Shown in pieces: positions 16,655 to 24,382 of a stretch of 64,000 bases of DNA (its first letter is position 1; every line of letters starts with the position of its first letter). The DNA is from a bacterium (GTDB lineage Bacteria; Bacillota; Clostridia; Christensenellales; Aristaeellaceae). The notes beneath the pieces are model-generated. The model worked only from the letters and a program-made list of their open reading frames with translations, did not search any database and was not told the origin of the DNA. The position numbers were made by a program, and so were the translations under genes. The stretch covers positions 62,001 through 126,000 of the forward strand of contig SFTH01000007.1 in assembly GCA_004563405.1 (NCBI GenBank). Direction: 5' to 3'.

Positions 16655-17137
16655 ATGGGACGAGCGCACCTCGCGGAAATCGCCCATGTGTTTACCTGCG
16701 CCGATCGCCGCTATCTGGCGGACGGACTGCCCATGCCCTACACCGTGGAGGACGCCCGGCGCTGGCTGAACGACGTCGTGGCTAAGAAGGAGGGCAGGGA
16801 CGGCCTGTTCCGCACCCTTTGCTTTGACGGGCGCTGCGTCGGAGATGTCGCACTCGAGCGCAAGGAAAACGTCTACGCCCGGGATGCGGACATCGGCTAT
16901 GTGCTGCTGGACGAATACCGGGGCCAGGGGCTGATGACTGAAGCCGTGGGCCGCATCTGCGCCGAGGCCTTCGAAGCCCTCGATCTGCTGCGCGTCACCG
17001 CCCGGGTCTGTGCGCCCAACCTGGCCTCCCGGCGGGTGCTGGAAAAGAACGGCTTTGCGCTCGAGGGCGCCATGCGCCGCGCCGTCTGCAAAGGCGGCGA
17101 AGTGTTCGACCTGCTCATCTACGGCAAGCTGCGCTGA
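16655..17137 (+). CDS. GNAT-family N-acetyltransferase (N-terminus apparently frameshifted)
   Basis: A RimJ/RimL-like acetyltransferase of about 160 residues. The acetyl-CoA loop is GYVLLDEYRGQGLMTEAV (about residues 80-97), followed by VCAPNLASRRVLEKNGFALEG. This frame starts at the ATG at 16655 without a ribosome binding site. Twenty bases upstream an ATG with a perfect AGGAG site opens a different frame that encodes MKLELLQWDE, a natural GNAT beginning, and that frame then leaves the family pattern. The simplest reading is a one- or two-base indel near 16660-16664, either real or a sequencing error. Confidence 0.7.
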   Translation: MGRAHLAEIAHVFTCADRRYLADGLPMPYTVEDARRWLNDVVAKKEGRDGLFRTLCFDGRCVGDVALERKENVYARDADIGYVLLDEYRGQGLMTEAVGRICAEAFEALDLLRVTARVCAPNLASRRVLEKNGFALEGAMRRAVCKGGEVFDLLIYGKLR

Positions 17138-17160
17138 CGGGTACTGCGTCCCGGCCTATG

Positions 17161-17207
17161 AAAGAAAGCGCGCCCCTCTGTCGCAAACCGTCGGCGAGGG
17201 GCGCGCT
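17161..17207 (-). terminator. Terminator between GNAT and spo0A
   Basis: A 12-bp perfect stem (AGCGCGCCCCTC / GAGGGGCGCGCT) between convergent genes, followed on the minus strand by TTTCTTTC. Confidence 0.65.
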
Positions 17208-17233
17208 GATTCGTCCTGCGCTTTCAAAGGGAC

Positions 17234-18007
17234 TCAGGCGGGCCGGTTCATGGAGATCTTTTCCGCAACGCAGGAGATGAACTCGCCGTTGGTGGGCTTG
17301 TCCATCGCGTCGAAGACCTTGTATCCGTACATCCTGTTCACCGCGTCCAGCCGTCCCCGCGACCAGGCCACCTCGATGGCGTGGCGCATGGCGCGCTCCA
17401 CCTTGCTGGCGGAGGTGTCGAAGCGGCGTGCGACGCCGGGATAGAGCTCCTTGGTGATGCGGTTGATCACGTCCCGGTCATTGATCACCATCAGCACCGC
17501 CTCCCGAAGATACTGATAGCCCTTGATGTGCGCTGGTATGCCCAGCGTCAGAAACAGGTTCGTGATGCGCTCGTCGTCGGTCTCCGCGGGCGGCGCACAT
17601 TCCTTGGTCTCCTCCGCTGCCAGCGGCGCCGCTTGCCCGGCCACCTCCACGATGCGGTTGTAGAGCAGGTGCATGTCGAAGGGCTTGACCATGTAGTAGC
17701 TCGCGCCCAGCTCGATGGCGCGCATGATAAAATCGTCCCGGGCCAATCCCGTGAGCACGATCACCTTTGGCCGCAGCCCGTTCTCCAGCCCGGAGAGCTC
17801 CTCCAGCGCCATGAACCCGTCGCGCCGGGGCATGATGATGTCCATCACCAGCACATCTGGCGCATGCGCACGCACAGCCGCAACGATCTCCGTGCCGTCG
17901 GAGACGGTGGCCACCACCTCAATCTCCTCCTTTCGCGCAAAGTAATCCGTCAGGAGCCGCAGTATGCTCTGATTGTCGTCGGCCAGCATGACCCGTATTT
18001 TCTCCAC
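17234..18007 (-). CDS. spo0A: Sporulation master response regulator Spo0A
   Basis: A 257-residue protein. The receiver domain (residues 1-125) has LADDN, the phospho-acceptor Asp in VMDIIMP and VKPFD. After a short Ala/Glu-rich linker comes the Spo0A DNA-binding domain (about 150-257) with the diagnostic GIPAHIKGYQYLREA and SKVERAMRHAIEVAWSRG. In endospore formers, phosphorylated Spo0A starts sporulation. The start is GTG at 18007 with GGAAGG upstream. No spoIVB neighbour is present here; the gene stands alone between a GNAT and pgi. Confidence 0.97.
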   Translation of the reverse strand: MEKIRVMLADDNQSILRLLTDYFARKEEIEVVATVSDGTEIVAAVRAHAPDVLVMDIIMPRRDGFMALEELSGLENGLRPKVIVLTGLARDDFIMRAIELGASYYMVKPFDMHLLYNRIVEVAGQAAPLAAEETKECAPPAETDDERITNLFLTLGIPAHIKGYQYLREAVLMVINDRDVINRITKELYPGVARRFDTSASKVERAMRHAIEVAWSRGRLDAVNRMYGYKVFDAMDKPTNGEFISCVAEKISMNRPA

Positions 18008-18112
18008 GTCGCTTCCTTCCTTTCAACGCTTGTTGCTGTTTATGAAGCAATATATGCGCAAATTCGATCGCTTAGCACGAATCCGGCACAAAAACGAATT
18101 CGTGGATTTTGT

Positions 18113-18141
18113 ATTATCTTTGTGAAAAAAAGCGCTTGTAA
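18113..18141 (-). promoter_or_regulatory. Possible spo0A promoter
   Basis: On the minus strand TTACAA (18141-18136) and GATAAT (18118-18113) are 17 bases apart. The -35 box overlaps that of the divergent pgi promoter. No clear Spo0A box or sigma-H promoter was seen. Confidence 0.4.
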
Positions 18142-18164
18142 TTCTTCCGTCAAAGTCTTATAAT
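18136..18164 (+). promoter_or_regulatory. pgi promoter
   Basis: TTGTAA (18136-18141) and TATAAT (18159-18164) are 17 bases apart, 52 bases before the start codon. Confidence 0.7.
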
Positions 18165-18216
18165 AATATCAAGCATATTTTGCCATATGCAAAGAAGAGA
18201 AATGGGGACGATATTC

Positions 18217-19554
18217 ATGGCTATGAATCTGAAAATGACCGGCGTTGCCGGTTTCGTTGAGCCGCGCGAACTGGACTACATGGCGGCGATGGTGAACGCC
18301 GCGAACGAAGTCCTGCTCTCCCGCACGGGCGCAGGCAGCGACTTTTTGGGCTGGCTGGATCTGCCGGTGAACTATGACAAGGAAGAGTTCGCCCGCATCC
18401 AGAAGGCCGCGAAGAAGATTCAGGGCGACAGCGACGTGCTGGTCGTCATCGGCATCGGCGGCTCCTATCTGGGCGCGCGCGCGGCCATTGAATTCTGCAA
18501 CGGCCAGATGTACAACGGCGTGCGTCCGCAGGGCATCCCGGAGGTCTACTTCGTGGGCAACAACATCTCCTCCTCCCACCTCAACGACGTGGTGAAGGTG
18601 ATCGGCGCGCGCGACTTCTCCGTGAACATCATCTCCAAGTCCGGCACCACCACCGAGCCCGCCATCGCCTTCCGCATCTTCAAGAAGCTGCTGGAGGAAA
18701 AGTACGGCGCCGAGGGCGCGAAGGGCCGCATCTACGCCACCACCGACAAGGCGCGCGGCGCGCTGAAGGCCCTGGCCGACGCGGAGGGCTATGAGAGCTT
18801 CGTGGTTCCGGACGACGTGGGCGGACGCTTCTCCGTGCTGACCGCCGTGGGTCTGCTGCCCATCGCCGCCGCCGGCATCGACATCGAGGCCATGATGAAG
18901 GGCGCGCAGGATGCGCGCGAGGTCTGCAAGGGCGGCGACATGTCCACCAACCCCTCCTTCCAGTACGCTGCGCTGCGCAACATCCTCTACCGCAAGGGCA
19001 AGGGCACCGAGATTCTGGTGAACTACGAACCCCAGCTGACCATGATGGGCGAGTGGTTCAAGCAGCTCTACGCCGAGAGCGAGGGTAAGGACCACAAGGG
19101 CATCTTCCCCACCGCCGCGAATTTCTCCACTGACCTGCACTCCATCGGCCAGTTCATCCAGGACGGCACCCGCAACCTGTTCGAGACCGTGCTGTGGGTC
19201 AACACGCCCCGCTCCGAGGCGTACATCGAGGAGGCGGCCGAGGACATCGACGGCCTGAACTACCTGGCGGGCAAGAGCGTGCAGTTTGTCAACTCCAAGG
19301 CCTATCAGGGCACGCTGATGGCCCACATGGACGGCGGCACCCCCAACATTCTGATCGAAATTGACCAAGCCGACGCCTACCACTTCGGCTATCTGGTGTA
19401 CTTCTTCGAGAAGGCCTGCGGCCTCTCCGGCTATCTGCTGGGCGTGAATCCCTTCGATCAGCCCGGCGTGGAGGCCTATAAGAAGAACATGTTCGCCCTG
19501 CTGGGCAAGCCCGGCTTTGAAGAGCGTCGCAAGGAGCTCGAGGCCCGGCTGTAA
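18217..19554 (+). CDS. pgi: Glucose-6-phosphate isomerase
   Basis: A 445-residue enzyme of the short Firmicute type that interconverts glucose 6-phosphate and fructose 6-phosphate in glycolysis. The sugar-phosphate motifs are visible: VIGIGGSYLGARAA, ISKSGTTTEPAIAFR, DDVGGRFSVLTAVGLLP and the catalytic region around GQFIQDGTRN. The ATG at 18217 has GGGGA upstream and fits the family length; an in-frame ATG at 18187 has no ribosome binding site. A strong terminator follows the gene. Confidence 0.97.
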   Translation: MAMNLKMTGVAGFVEPRELDYMAAMVNAANEVLLSRTGAGSDFLGWLDLPVNYDKEEFARIQKAAKKIQGDSDVLVVIGIGGSYLGARAAIEFCNGQMYNGVRPQGIPEVYFVGNNISSSHLNDVVKVIGARDFSVNIISKSGTTTEPAIAFRIFKKLLEEKYGAEGAKGRIYATTDKARGALKALADAEGYESFVVPDDVGGRFSVLTAVGLLPIAAAGIDIEAMMKGAQDAREVCKGGDMSTNPSFQYAALRNILYRKGKGTEILVNYEPQLTMMGEWFKQLYAESEGKDHKGIFPTAANFSTDLHSIGQFIQDGTRNLFETVLWVNTPRSEAYIEEAAEDIDGLNYLAGKSVQFVNSKAYQGTLMAHMDGGTPNILIEIDQADAYHFGYLVYFFEKACGLSGYLLGVNPFDQPGVEAYKKNMFALLGKPGFEERRKELEARL

Positions 19555-19571
19555 TCCCCCAATCGCCAAAC

Positions 19572-19612
19572 CGCAGGCGCTGCGAAATCACTTTCGCAGC
19601 GCCCGCTTTCTT
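19572..19612 (+). terminator. pgi terminator
   Basis: A hairpin of about 14 bp (GCGCTGCGAAA / TTTCGCAGCGC core) followed by TTTCTTTC. Confidence 0.8.
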
Positions 19613-19629
19613 TCTGCCATGAATTGCAT

Positions 19630-19659
19630 TTGCACCCTCCATCCCTCATGTGCGATAAT
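19630..19659 (+). promoter_or_regulatory. Promoter of the DUF3810-like gene
   Basis: TTGCAC (19630-19635) and GATAAT (19654-19659) are 18 bases apart, with an extended -10 TG. Confidence 0.5.
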
Positions 19660-19688
19660 GAAACCACACATGTATGGAGGAAACCGGA

Positions 19689-20603
19689 ATGAAACCACAC
19701 CGCTCGGCCGCCGCGCTCTGCATCGCACTCCTACTCGCCGCCGTCAACCTGTCCCCGCCCCTCGCCCGGGCGTGGGCGCACGGCGCGTCCCTGCCCGCAC
19801 TGCGCTTGCTCTCCGCCGCGACGATGCGCCTGCCCTTCTCCCTGCTGGAGTGGGGACTTGCTGCGTTCTGCATGCTCAGCTTCGTTGCCGCCGGCCGGAG
19901 GTGGGCGCGTCGCGGCCCGCTCGCGGCACTCTCCCTGCTGGGACGACGGCTGGCCGCTCTGCTGCTCGGCGCGCTTGTCTCCTTCTTCGCGCTCTGGCTT
20001 CCGCTCTATCGCATCGCGGAACTGCCCGCCTGCGTCGCCTCCAGGGAACAACTCCTCGCCTCCTGCGCGGCGCTGATCGACGCGCTGAACGACGCCGCGC
20101 TGGACTTTTCCATCCTACCGGAGGATCTGCCCGCAAAGGCAGCGGCCTTCCCCGCCTGGATGCGCGCCTTCGGCGTCACGGGCTTCTTCTCCTTTCCCAC
20201 GGGCGAAACCCTGATCTCCCCGGAGCTGGCGGACAGCGCGACGCCCTTCGTGGCGGTGCACGAGGCCATGCACGCCCGGGGATATGCCGGGGAGGGCGCG
20301 GCCAACATCGCCGCCTGGGAGGCGTGCCTCTCCCGCGGCGGCCTCTACGCCGATTCCGCCCGCCTCTGGGCGCTTCGGTACACCATGGAGGCCGTTCAAG
20401 CCTGCGATCCCAGCGCCGGCATCCGCATGCTGGATCGGATGTCTCCCACCACCCGCGCCGCCTGGCGCGCGGTGGGCGGCGGGCGCAGCAGCCGTCCTGT
20501 CTCCCGGGGCGCGCAGGCGGTGTTCTCCGCGCTCGGCGTGGGCGACGCCGCCGGAGACTACGAAATTCTGGCGGTCTACCTTGCGTCTGCGTTTCCGGTC
20601 TGA
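19689..20603 (+). CDS. DUF3810-like membrane-bound zincin
   Basis: A 304-residue protein. Three hydrophobic helices (about residues 7-25, 40-65 and 85-112) anchor it in the membrane. The soluble C-terminal part carries HEAMH (an HExxH metalloprotease motif) followed by AGEGAANIAAWEACL, the pattern of the DUF3810 family. The family is predicted to be peptidases but is uncharacterised. GGAGG lies eight bases before the ATG at 19689. A 13-base direct repeat (AATGAAACCACAC) occurs at 19657 and again over the start codon. A promoter of the next gene overlaps its stop codon. Confidence 0.75.
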   Translation: MKPHRSAAALCIALLLAAVNLSPPLARAWAHGASLPALRLLSAATMRLPFSLLEWGLAAFCMLSFVAAGRRWARRGPLAALSLLGRRLAALLLGALVSFFALWLPLYRIAELPACVASREQLLASCAALIDALNDAALDFSILPEDLPAKAAAFPAWMRAFGVTGFFSFPTGETLISPELADSATPFVAVHEAMHARGYAGEGAANIAAWEACLSRGGLYADSARLWALRYTMEAVQACDPSAGIRMLDRMSPTTRAAWRAVGGGRSSRPVSRGAQAVFSALGVGDAAGDYEILAVYLASAFPV

Positions 20604-20609
20604 TATAAT
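20581..20609 (+). promoter_or_regulatory. Promoter of the RluD-like gene
   Basis: TTGCGT (20581-20586) and TATAAT (20604-20609) are 17 bases apart; the -10 box overlaps the stop codon of the preceding gene. Confidence 0.5.
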
Positions 20610-20641
20610 GCAGAAAGTAACACGCGAGGAAAGTGAAGGCT

Positions 20642-21610
20642 GTGAAGGAATTCATCATCGCCGCCGCAGACGACGGCAGGAAGCTGGAGAAGTGGCTGAT
20701 CCGGGAAATGCCTGCCGTGGGCATGGGCATGCGGCAGAAGCTCTACCGACAGAAGTGCTTCAGGCTCAACGGCGCGCACGTCAAGGGCGATGCGCGGCTG
20801 AGCAAGGGCGACGTATTGCAGATTTATGCAAGCGACGCGCTGTTTGAGAAGCCCCGCCGGGAGGATCCTTTCCTCTCGAAGATTCAGCCCCGGCTGTCCA
20901 TACTCTACGAGGACGAAAACCTGCTTCTGGCCGACAAGCGCCCCGGGCTCATGGCCCATCCCGACGCCCACGAGAAGGTCAACACGCTCATCACCCACGT
21001 GCAGGCCTATCTCTATCAGAAGGGCGCGTACGACCCCGCCGCGCCGGACGCCTTTGCCCCCGCCCTGTGCAACCGCCTGGATCGCTTCACCGGCGGCATC
21101 GAGATCATCGCAAAGACAGGCGAAGCCATGCGGATTCTGAATCAGAAGATCCGAGACCGTGAGATCGGGAAGTTCTACTATTGCATCGCCCTAGGGCGCT
21201 TCAGCCGCGCCGAGGGCACGCTGGACAACTACATTGTCAAGTCTCCCGAGGCCAAAAAGGTCTCTGTGAGCCCACGCATGGTTCCCAACAGCCAGCGCGC
21301 GCAGACGAGGTACCGGGTCCTCGCCCACAGGGACGGCCTGAGCCTGGTGGAGTGCGAGCTGCTCACCGGGCGCACCCACCAGATCCGCGCCCAGATGGCC
21401 TACTCCGGCCACCCGCTGCTGGGCGACAACCAGTACGGCGACCGCCGCCAGAACGAAGCGTACGGTCGGAGTGCCCAGGCTCTGTATGCCTATCGTCTGC
21501 GCTTCGCCTTCCGCAGCGACGCCGGGCCGCTGAACGCGCTGACCGGGCGCGAATTCGTCGCGCCGGACGTGCGCTTTCTCTCCGAGTACTTCCCGGAGTA
21601 CGCGCCATGA
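20642..21610 (+). CDS. RluA/RluD-family pseudouridine synthase
   Basis: A protein of about 322 residues. The N-terminal S4 RNA-binding domain (about 1-75, GRKLEKWL and RLNGAHVKGDARLSKGD) is followed by the pseudouridine synthase domain with the catalytic Asp in NRLDRFTGGIEI and the closing TGRTHQIRAQM. It modifies uridines in rRNA or tRNA; the target cannot be told from sequence. Two GTG starts are possible. The one at 20642 is preferred because GAGGA lies 11 bases upstream; at 20633 the spacing is only two bases. Its stop overlaps the next gene (ATGA). Confidence 0.93.
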   Translation: MKEFIIAAADDGRKLEKWLIREMPAVGMGMRQKLYRQKCFRLNGAHVKGDARLSKGDVLQIYASDALFEKPRREDPFLSKIQPRLSILYEDENLLLADKRPGLMAHPDAHEKVNTLITHVQAYLYQKGAYDPAAPDAFAPALCNRLDRFTGGIEIIAKTGEAMRILNQKIRDREIGKFYYCIALGRFSRAEGTLDNYIVKSPEAKKVSVSPRMVPNSQRAQTRYRVLAHRDGLSLVECELLTGRTHQIRAQMAYSGHPLLGDNQYGDRRQNEAYGRSAQALYAYRLRFAFRSDAGPLNALTGREFVAPDVRFLSEYFPEYAP

Positions 21611-22218
21611 GCCTGCTGCTCCTCGCGCTGGTGTGCGCCCCGCTTCCCGTTCCGGAATTTGGCGGCGCGTTCGCGGCCCGCATGGCGGAGAAGCGCCATC
21701 CAGAGCTGCGCCGCGCCAGTCTGACCGCCTGGAACCTTCTGGCCTACGGCCTGTCCCTGATGGGCGCGGAGAGACTGCCCGAGGTCGATTTCACTCCCCG
21801 GGGCAAGCCCTTCTTCCCGGATTCTCCCCTGCACTTCAGCCTCACCCACAGCGGCGCGCTCGCGGCGGCGCTGCTTTCGGGCGCGCCCTGCGGCGTGGAT
21901 CTGGAGCGCGTCCGGCCGGAGGTCGCCCAGCGGATGCGCGCGCGCTGCCTGAACGAACGCGAGCAGGCGGAGGCGCCGGACTTCTTCGCGTGCTGGACGA
22001 AGAAGGAGTGCATTGCCAAGCTGGACGGCAGCGGCATGCGCGTCCACCCCGACGCGCTGGACACCCTCGACCCCCGCTACGCCCATCGCTTCTTCTGCGA
22101 GCGCGTCCGCGACACGGACGGGCGGGAATACGTCCTCTCCGCCCTGTGCGACGGCGCGGAGGCCCTGCGGCCCCTGCCGGTCTCCCCGGGTGTCCTGGTC
22201 CGCAGCCAGCGGCCCTAG
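21607..22218 (+). CDS. 4'-phosphopantetheinyl transferase, Sfp type
   Basis: A 203-residue enzyme that transfers phosphopantetheine from CoA to a Ser of carrier proteins. The family signature is clear: GKPFF, LHFSLTHSG, the metal-binding GVDLERV and the WTKKECIAKLDG motif. It starts with ATG overlapping the stop of the pseudouridine synthase gene by four bases, so the two are coupled. No carrier-protein or NRPS/PKS genes are in the window; the target could be the fatty-acid acyl carrier protein or a distant pathway. Confidence 0.9.
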   Translation: MSLLLLALVCAPLPVPEFGGAFAARMAEKRHPELRRASLTAWNLLAYGLSLMGAERLPEVDFTPRGKPFFPDSPLHFSLTHSGALAAALLSGAPCGVDLERVRPEVAQRMRARCLNEREQAEAPDFFACWTKKECIAKLDGSGMRVHPDALDTLDPRYAHRFFCERVRDTDGREYVLSALCDGAEALRPLPVSPGVLVRSQRP

Positions 22219-22276
22219 CGCGACAGCCGTATACATCCATCCCCGACCGAATTCCGCAACTTCTTCCAAAACATGG

Positions 22277-22322
22277 AGGCCGCCGGCACGACATCTCCAA
22301 TCGGATGCCATGCCGGCGGCCT
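22277..22322. terminator. Bidirectional hairpin between convergent genes
   Basis: A 12-bp perfect stem (AGGCCGCCGGCA / TGCCGGCGGCCT) with a 22-base loop lies between the PPTase and the solute-binding protein genes. T-runs are weak on both sides. Confidence 0.55.
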
Positions 22323-22350
22323 TCTCCTGTCCGCTACGGATTCAACGGTC

Positions 22351-23097
22351 TCAGGCGGCGATGTACTTATCAATGATGCCCTGCACGGTGCCGTCCTCGA
22401 TCAGCTCCTCCAGCGCCGCGTTGAAGGATTCATACAGCGGGCTCTCCTTCGCAAAGCAGATGGCGTACTCCTCCAGCGCATAAGCGGTGTCCAGCAGCGC
22501 CAAGCCCTCGTTCGCCTCGGCGAAGCTGACCGCGACCTGATCATCGACGATCATGCAATCGATCTTGCCGGACAACAGCGCCATGACCGCGTCGCCGTAC
22601 TTGTTGTAGCGCTCCACGCTGTGCTTCAGGCCATTGGCCTCGATGTCGCCGGTGATGTACAGGTCGCCGGTCGTGCCGATCTGCACGCCGATCTTGTACG
22701 CGTTCTCGGCGTTGAACAGATCGTCAACGGAGGTGATGCTGGTCTCCGCAGGAACCAGAACGGACTGCTTCGCCGTGGTGTAGGAGGTGGAGAAATCCAC
22801 ATTCTGCTTGCGCTCCTCGGTGACGGTGAAGCCGGACATGCCGAAATCCACCTTGCCGGAGCACACGGCCGCGATGATGGAGTCGAACTGCATGTCCTGA
22901 ATCTCCAGCTCACAGCCCAGCTTCTCGGCGACCGCATAAGCGATTTCCACGTCGATGCCCACGATCTCGCCGGTCTCGTCGTCGTAGTACTCATAGGGCG
23001 GGAAGTCGCAGCTGGAACCCATCGTCAGCTTTTCCGCCATCGCGCAGCCCATCAGCAGCAGCGCGCAAACCAGCAGCATCGCAAAAGTCTTTTTCAT
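22351..23097 (-). CDS. Amino-acid ABC transporter substrate-binding lipoprotein
   Basis: A 248-residue family 3 solute-binding protein. The signal peptide ends with the lipobox LLMGC (Cys18). The mature protein has the typical CDFPPYEYYDD start, GIDVEIAYAVAEKLG, and KVDFGMSGFTVTEERK. It binds an amino acid and hands it to a permease. No permease or ATPase gene is nearby, so it is an orphan or works with a distant transporter. It is divergent from the ornithine carbamoyltransferase gene, which hints at arginine or ornithine as ligand, but this is only contextual. Confidence 0.9.
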   Translation of the reverse strand: MKKTFAMLLVCALLLMGCAMAEKLTMGSSCDFPPYEYYDDETGEIVGIDVEIAYAVAEKLGCELEIQDMQFDSIIAAVCSGKVDFGMSGFTVTEERKQNVDFSTSYTTAKQSVLVPAETSITSVDDLFNAENAYKIGVQIGTTGDLYITGDIEANGLKHSVERYNKYGDAVMALLSGKIDCMIVDDQVAVSFAEANEGLALLDTAYALEEYAICFAKESPLYESFNAALEELIEDGTVQGIIDKYIAA

Positions 23098-23161
23098 AAT
23101 GTCTGACCCTCTTTCTTTTCCAATGTTCCCTTCCGCGCTCCGCGCCGGATGGAATGGATAC

Positions 23162-23190
23162 AGGATAGCACTTCAGGGCCGTGCTGTCAA
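23162..23190 (-). promoter_or_regulatory. Promoter of the solute-binding protein gene
   Basis: On the minus strand TTGACA (23190-23185) and TATCCT (23167-23162) are 17 bases apart. The AT-rich stretch 23191-23234 immediately upstream could be an UP element. Confidence 0.7.
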
Positions 23191-23198
23191 TGCATATT

Positions 23199-23236
23199 TA
23201 TAAATTTTTTCGCATATTCTTGAATTTTTATACCTT
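23199..23236. promoter_or_regulatory. AT-rich intergenic sites resembling ARG boxes
   Basis: Two segments (about 23201-23214 and 23221-23234) partly fit the ArgR box TGAATWWWWATTCA and are spaced 20 bases apart. They lie between the solute-binding protein and argF promoters. Match quality is modest and an UP element is an alternative. Confidence 0.3.
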
Positions 23237-23295
23237 TGTGCAGGAATTCGCCCACAATTTATACATCATGCACGCATAATTTTACCAATACTGCA

Positions 23296-23325
23296 TTGCA
23301 CACGGAGTGCGAAGCGTCTTATAAT
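23296..23325 (+). promoter_or_regulatory. argF-carA-carB promoter
   Basis: TTGCAC (23296-23301) and TATAAT (23320-23325) are 18 bases apart, 31 bases before the start codon. Confidence 0.65.
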
Positions 23326-23356
23326 AGTTCAAACTGTGTTTTGGGGGTTGAAATGC

Positions 23357-24355
23357 ATGGCGAATACCAAGTCCCTGGCGGGAAAGAGCTTCCTGAAGCT
23401 GTTGGACCTGACGCCCCAGGAGATCGGCGCGCTGATTGATATGGCGGCGGAACTCAAGCAAAAGAAGAAGGCGAACATCTCCCACGACGTGCTGCGCGGC
23501 AAAAATGTCGCGCTGATCTTTGAAAAGACCAGCACCCGCACCCGCTGCAGCTTCGAGGTCGCGGCCCACGACCTGGGCATGGGCGTGACCTACCTCGACC
23601 CGACCGGCTCGCAGATCGGCAAGAAGGAATCCATCGCCGATACCGCCCGGGTTCTGGGCCGCATGTACGACAGCATCGAATACCGCGGCTTCGGCCAGGA
23701 GATCGTGGAAACCCTCGCGAAGTACGCCGGCGTTCCCGTCTGGAACGGCCTGACCAACGAGTTTCACCCCACCCAGATTCTGGCGGATTTCCTCACCATA
23801 CGGGAGCACTTCGGCAAGCTGAAGGGAATCAAGCTCGTCTACATGGGCGACGCGCGCTACAACATGGGCGACTCGCTGATGGTGGGCTGCGCGAAGATGG
23901 GGCTGGACTTCGTGGCCTGCGCGCCGGAGAAGTACTTCCCGGACGCGAAGCTGATCGAGACCTGCCGCGCCATCGCCGCCGAATCCGGCGCGACTCTCTC
24001 CTTTATCAGCGATCCCGCCGAGGCCGTGAAGGGCGCGAACGTGATCTACACCGACGTCTGGGTCTCCATGGGCGAACCCGCGCAGGTCTGGGAGGAGCGC
24101 ATCCGCGACCTCTCCCCCTATCAGGTCAACGCCACGCTGATGGCCAAGGCCGCGCCGGACTGCGTGTTCATGCACTGCCTGCCCGCCTTCCACGATCTCA
24201 ACACCGGCATCGGGCGCGAGATTTCCGAAAAATATGGAATCAATGAAATGGAAGTCACCGACGAGGTGTTCGAATCCCCGGCCTCCATCGTCTTTGATGA
24301 GGCAGAAAACCGCATGCACACCATCAAGGCCGTCATGCTGGCAACACTTCAATGA
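23357..24355 (+). CDS. argF: Ornithine carbamoyltransferase
   Basis: A 332-residue enzyme that joins carbamoyl phosphate and ornithine to citrulline. The carbamoyl-phosphate loop STRTR (residues 59-63), the HPTQ motif, the SMG loop (VWVSMGEPAQ) and the ornithine/catalytic HCLPAFHD are all present. The start is the ATG at 23357 with GGGGG nine bases upstream. The direct neighbours carA and carB supply carbamoyl phosphate, so this is more likely the biosynthetic than the deiminase-pathway enzyme. Confidence 0.95.
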   Translation: MANTKSLAGKSFLKLLDLTPQEIGALIDMAAELKQKKKANISHDVLRGKNVALIFEKTSTRTRCSFEVAAHDLGMGVTYLDPTGSQIGKKESIADTARVLGRMYDSIEYRGFGQEIVETLAKYAGVPVWNGLTNEFHPTQILADFLTIREHFGKLKGIKLVYMGDARYNMGDSLMVGCAKMGLDFVACAPEKYFPDAKLIETCRAIAAESGATLSFISDPAEAVKGANVIYTDVWVSMGEPAQVWEERIRDLSPYQVNATLMAKAAPDCVFMHCLPAFHDLNTGIGREISEKYGINEMEVTDEVFESPASIVFDEAENRMHTIKAVMLATLQ

Positions 24356-24382
24356 TTCCGGCAGGCAGAGGGGGGAATATCC

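Noticed and set aside
18008..18180. Spo0A box or sigma-H promoter upstream of spo0A
   Set aside because: No TGTCGAA-type box or convincing sigma-H elements were found; only a weak sigma-A-like pair is present.
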